From: Bacillota bacterium
Lineage (GTDB): Bacteria; Bacillota; Clostridia; Oscillospirales; Ruminococcaceae
Direction of reading: 5' to 3'
NCBI GenBank assembly: GCA_023391005.1
Contig: JAEWBS010000012.1
Coordinates: 6,088-70,087 of the forward strand
DNA: 64,000 nucleotides
Below are positions 63,392 through 64,000 of this stretch, piece after piece (within the stretch, counting starts at the first letter, position 1; every line of letters starts with the position of its first letter). The notes under the pieces were generated by a model, which did no database searches, had not been told where the DNA came from, and saw nothing but the letters and a program-made list of their open reading frames with translations. The position numbers and the translations under genes were made by a program.

Positions 63392-63657
63392 TATACCGGG
63401 TCAGATTTACCGAAGCGGCTAAGAAAGAACTCAAAAAGCTCGACAAGCCCACGGCCGCCTTAATCATGGCATGGATTAAAAAGAATCTTGAAGGGTGTTC
63501 CAATCCTCGCCAGCACGGCAAGGGGCTTACAGCCAATCGAAGCGGGCAATGGCGCTACCGCGTTGGCGATTATCGATTGCTTGCGGAGATACAGGAGGAT
63601 GAGATTATCATTCTTATCCTGAACATCGGCCACAGGCGCGATATATACGGCAGCTAA
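63388..63657 (+). CDS. RelE/ParE-superfamily toxin
   Basis: 89 aa. Motifs: YRVRFTEAAKKELKKLDKPT, HGKGLTANRSGQWRYRVGDY (near residue 45) with the basic catalytic Arg residues, and IILILNIGHRRDIYGS at the end. RelE toxins cut ribosome-bound mRNA; ParE relatives target gyrase. The YRVGDYRLL/GHRRDIY pattern favours RelE. It lies 104 bp from the minus-strand stop of the spoVT 5' half and would penalise loss of the element. Confidence 0.9.
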   Translation: MIYRVRFTEAAKKELKKLDKPTAALIMAWIKKNLEGCSNPRQHGKGLTANRSGQWRYRVGDYRLLAEIQEDEIIILILNIGHRRDIYGS

Positions 63658-63692
63658 TATATAAGCGCCGGTATTATTTGATAACGCTAAAA

Positions 63693-63733
63693 GCGGCGCA
63701 GAACCTCACCGCAGGTTCCGCGCCGCCCTTTTA
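63693..63733. terminator. Bidirectional terminator between relE and the spoVT 5' half
   Basis: GCGGCGCAGAACCT (63693-63706) pairs with AGGTTCCGCGCCGC (63713-63726) with one mismatch. CCTTTTAATTT follows on the plus strand and TTTTAGCG on the minus strand. Confidence 0.75.
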
Positions 63734-63761
63734 ATTTGGTCTATTTCCGCTTAATTTTCCG

Positions 63762-63944
63762 CTATGTACAAACCCAACACAACCGCTTCTCCAACGTCAT
63801 CATGCCGGAGCAGAACCGTTCCCACCCTGTCAATGATATCAACAACGGGTCGCCCTCGCGAATACGCATGGTCCTGCGGATTTCCTTTGGGATGACGACA
63901 CGCCCGAGGTCGTCTATTCTTCTTACAATTCCGGTGGCTTTCAT
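63762..63944 (-). pseudogene. spoVT: spoVT, 5' part (codons 1-34) ending in element DNA
   Basis: ATG at 63944 with ATAAGGAG upstream on the minus strand. The first 34 residues (MKATGIVRRIDDLGRVVIPK, then EIRRTMRIREGDPL) are near-identical to the N-terminus of SpoVT as I recall it from Bacillus. After GDPL at the attachment core the frame enters the element and stops 26 codons later (63762). The fragment lacks the second half of the swapped-hairpin DNA-binding fold and the effector domain, so it should be inactive. The promoter lies at or beyond the window edge. Confidence 0.93.
63828..63854 (-). other. Attachment site at the far end of the element (inverted arm plus core)
   Basis: Arm TGTCAATGATATCA (63828-63841) and core CAACGGGTCGCC (63843-63854), plus strand. 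The chromosome side (63855 onward) is spoVT codons 30 to 1. Together with 29690-29720 it reconstructs a 46-bp attP dyad. Confidence 0.92.
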
Positions 63945-64000
63945 CGGGCACGCTCCTTATCGTTTACAGTTTGTTTGTCACAAAATAGGTTGTGCTGATA

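Larger units (their letters stand above)
29702..63854. mobile_element. 34,153-bp spoVT-intervening element
   Basis: The segment lies between two copies of the 12-bp core, both on the same strand, each placed exactly after spoVT codon 30. One end carries the serine recombinase, an 86-aa protein, an AAA ATPase and a Cys-motif protein. The other carries a RelBE-type module. Cargo is surface-polysaccharide, two-component, symporter and TRAP genes plus IS scraps. No capsid, tail, terminase, lysis, relaxase or type IV secretion gene is visible, so it is neither a recognisable prophage nor a complete conjugative element. Recombination between cores would restore spoVT and release a circle. Confidence 0.9.

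Noticed and set aside
29702..63854. Element as a prophage
   Set aside because: No capsid, portal, terminase, tail or lysis genes are present.
29702..63854. Element as an integrative conjugative element
   Set aside because: No relaxase, coupling protein or type IV secretion genes were seen.
63751..63951. 66-codon minus-strand frame overlapping the spoVT 5' half
   Set aside because: Its first half is an out-of-frame reading of the strongly conserved spoVT N-terminus. In the excised circle a TAA would precede the core in that frame, so it is not the recombinase end either.

Overview
The window (roughly 55% G+C, short operons, Shine-Dalgarno sites of the AAGGAGG type, frequent ATGA/TTGA gene overlaps) looks like the chromosome of an anaerobic, endospore-forming member of the Clostridia. 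I cannot name the species. Supporting signs are both halves of the sporulation regulator gene spoVT, the anaerobic (cbi) cobalamin pathway, HelD, a GltS-type symporter and wall-polymer genes of the teichoic-acid type.

Backbone, 1-29701. A catabolic-looking operon (flavoprotein of the old-yellow-enzyme/dienoyl-CoA-reductase type, two-subunit hydro-lyase of the LeuC/LeuD family, AbrB-type permease) is followed by helD, a LUD-domain gene and mscL on the minus strand, a small Cys-rich protein, a peroxiredoxin and an HD-GYP protein. From 12.5 to 28.6 kb lies a nearly complete anaerobic cobalamin locus: cbiD-L-F-G-H-J, then cbiET-cbiA, then cobT-cobU-cobS-(short CobU paralogue)-cbiB-cobD, then cbiP-cobO-cbiC. 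Two ~310-bp copies of a non-coding repeat in opposite orientation bracket 18.0-28.9 kb of it, and a separate ~136-bp palindromic element sits inside it.

Main result: spoVT is split by a 34,153-bp insertion. The start codon and first 34 codons are at 63944-63843 (minus strand). The remaining 146 codons are at 29689-29249 (minus strand), fused in frame to the end of a large serine recombinase that starts at 31441. The two junctions share a 12-bp direct repeat (GGCGACCCGTTG, minus strand) that encodes Gly-Asp-Pro-Leu in both. Joining across it gives an uninterrupted 180-codon SpoVT. The joined element ends give a 46-bp dyad (14-bp arms with one mismatch, centred on a GA dinucleotide in the repeat), which is the expected form of a serine-integrase attP. 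The arrangement resembles sporulation-gene-intervening elements such as skin (sigK) and SPbeta (spsM), but the target here is a forespore regulator.

Element, 29702-63854. At the recombinase end are an 86-aa protein, a RepA-like AAA ATPase next to a cluster of AGCACCT repeats, and a Cys-motif protein. The cargo is a surface-polysaccharide operon (34.9-49.1 kb: glf, glycosyltransferases, rmlA, rmlB, sugar aminotransferase, TagF-like polymerase, TarI-like cytidylyltransferase, ATP-grasp/HAD fusion, Wzm/Wzt-type exporter). Then come a DcuS/DcuR-type two-component system with gltS, a TAXI receptor, decayed zeta-toxin and IS genes, a LytS-type kinase with a SARP-type regulator, an aldo/keto reductase and a DctPQM TRAP transporter. 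A RelBE-type toxin-antitoxin pair lies next to the far attachment site. I see no phage structural genes and no conjugation genes. No rRNA, tRNA or CRISPR array was recognised anywhere in the window.
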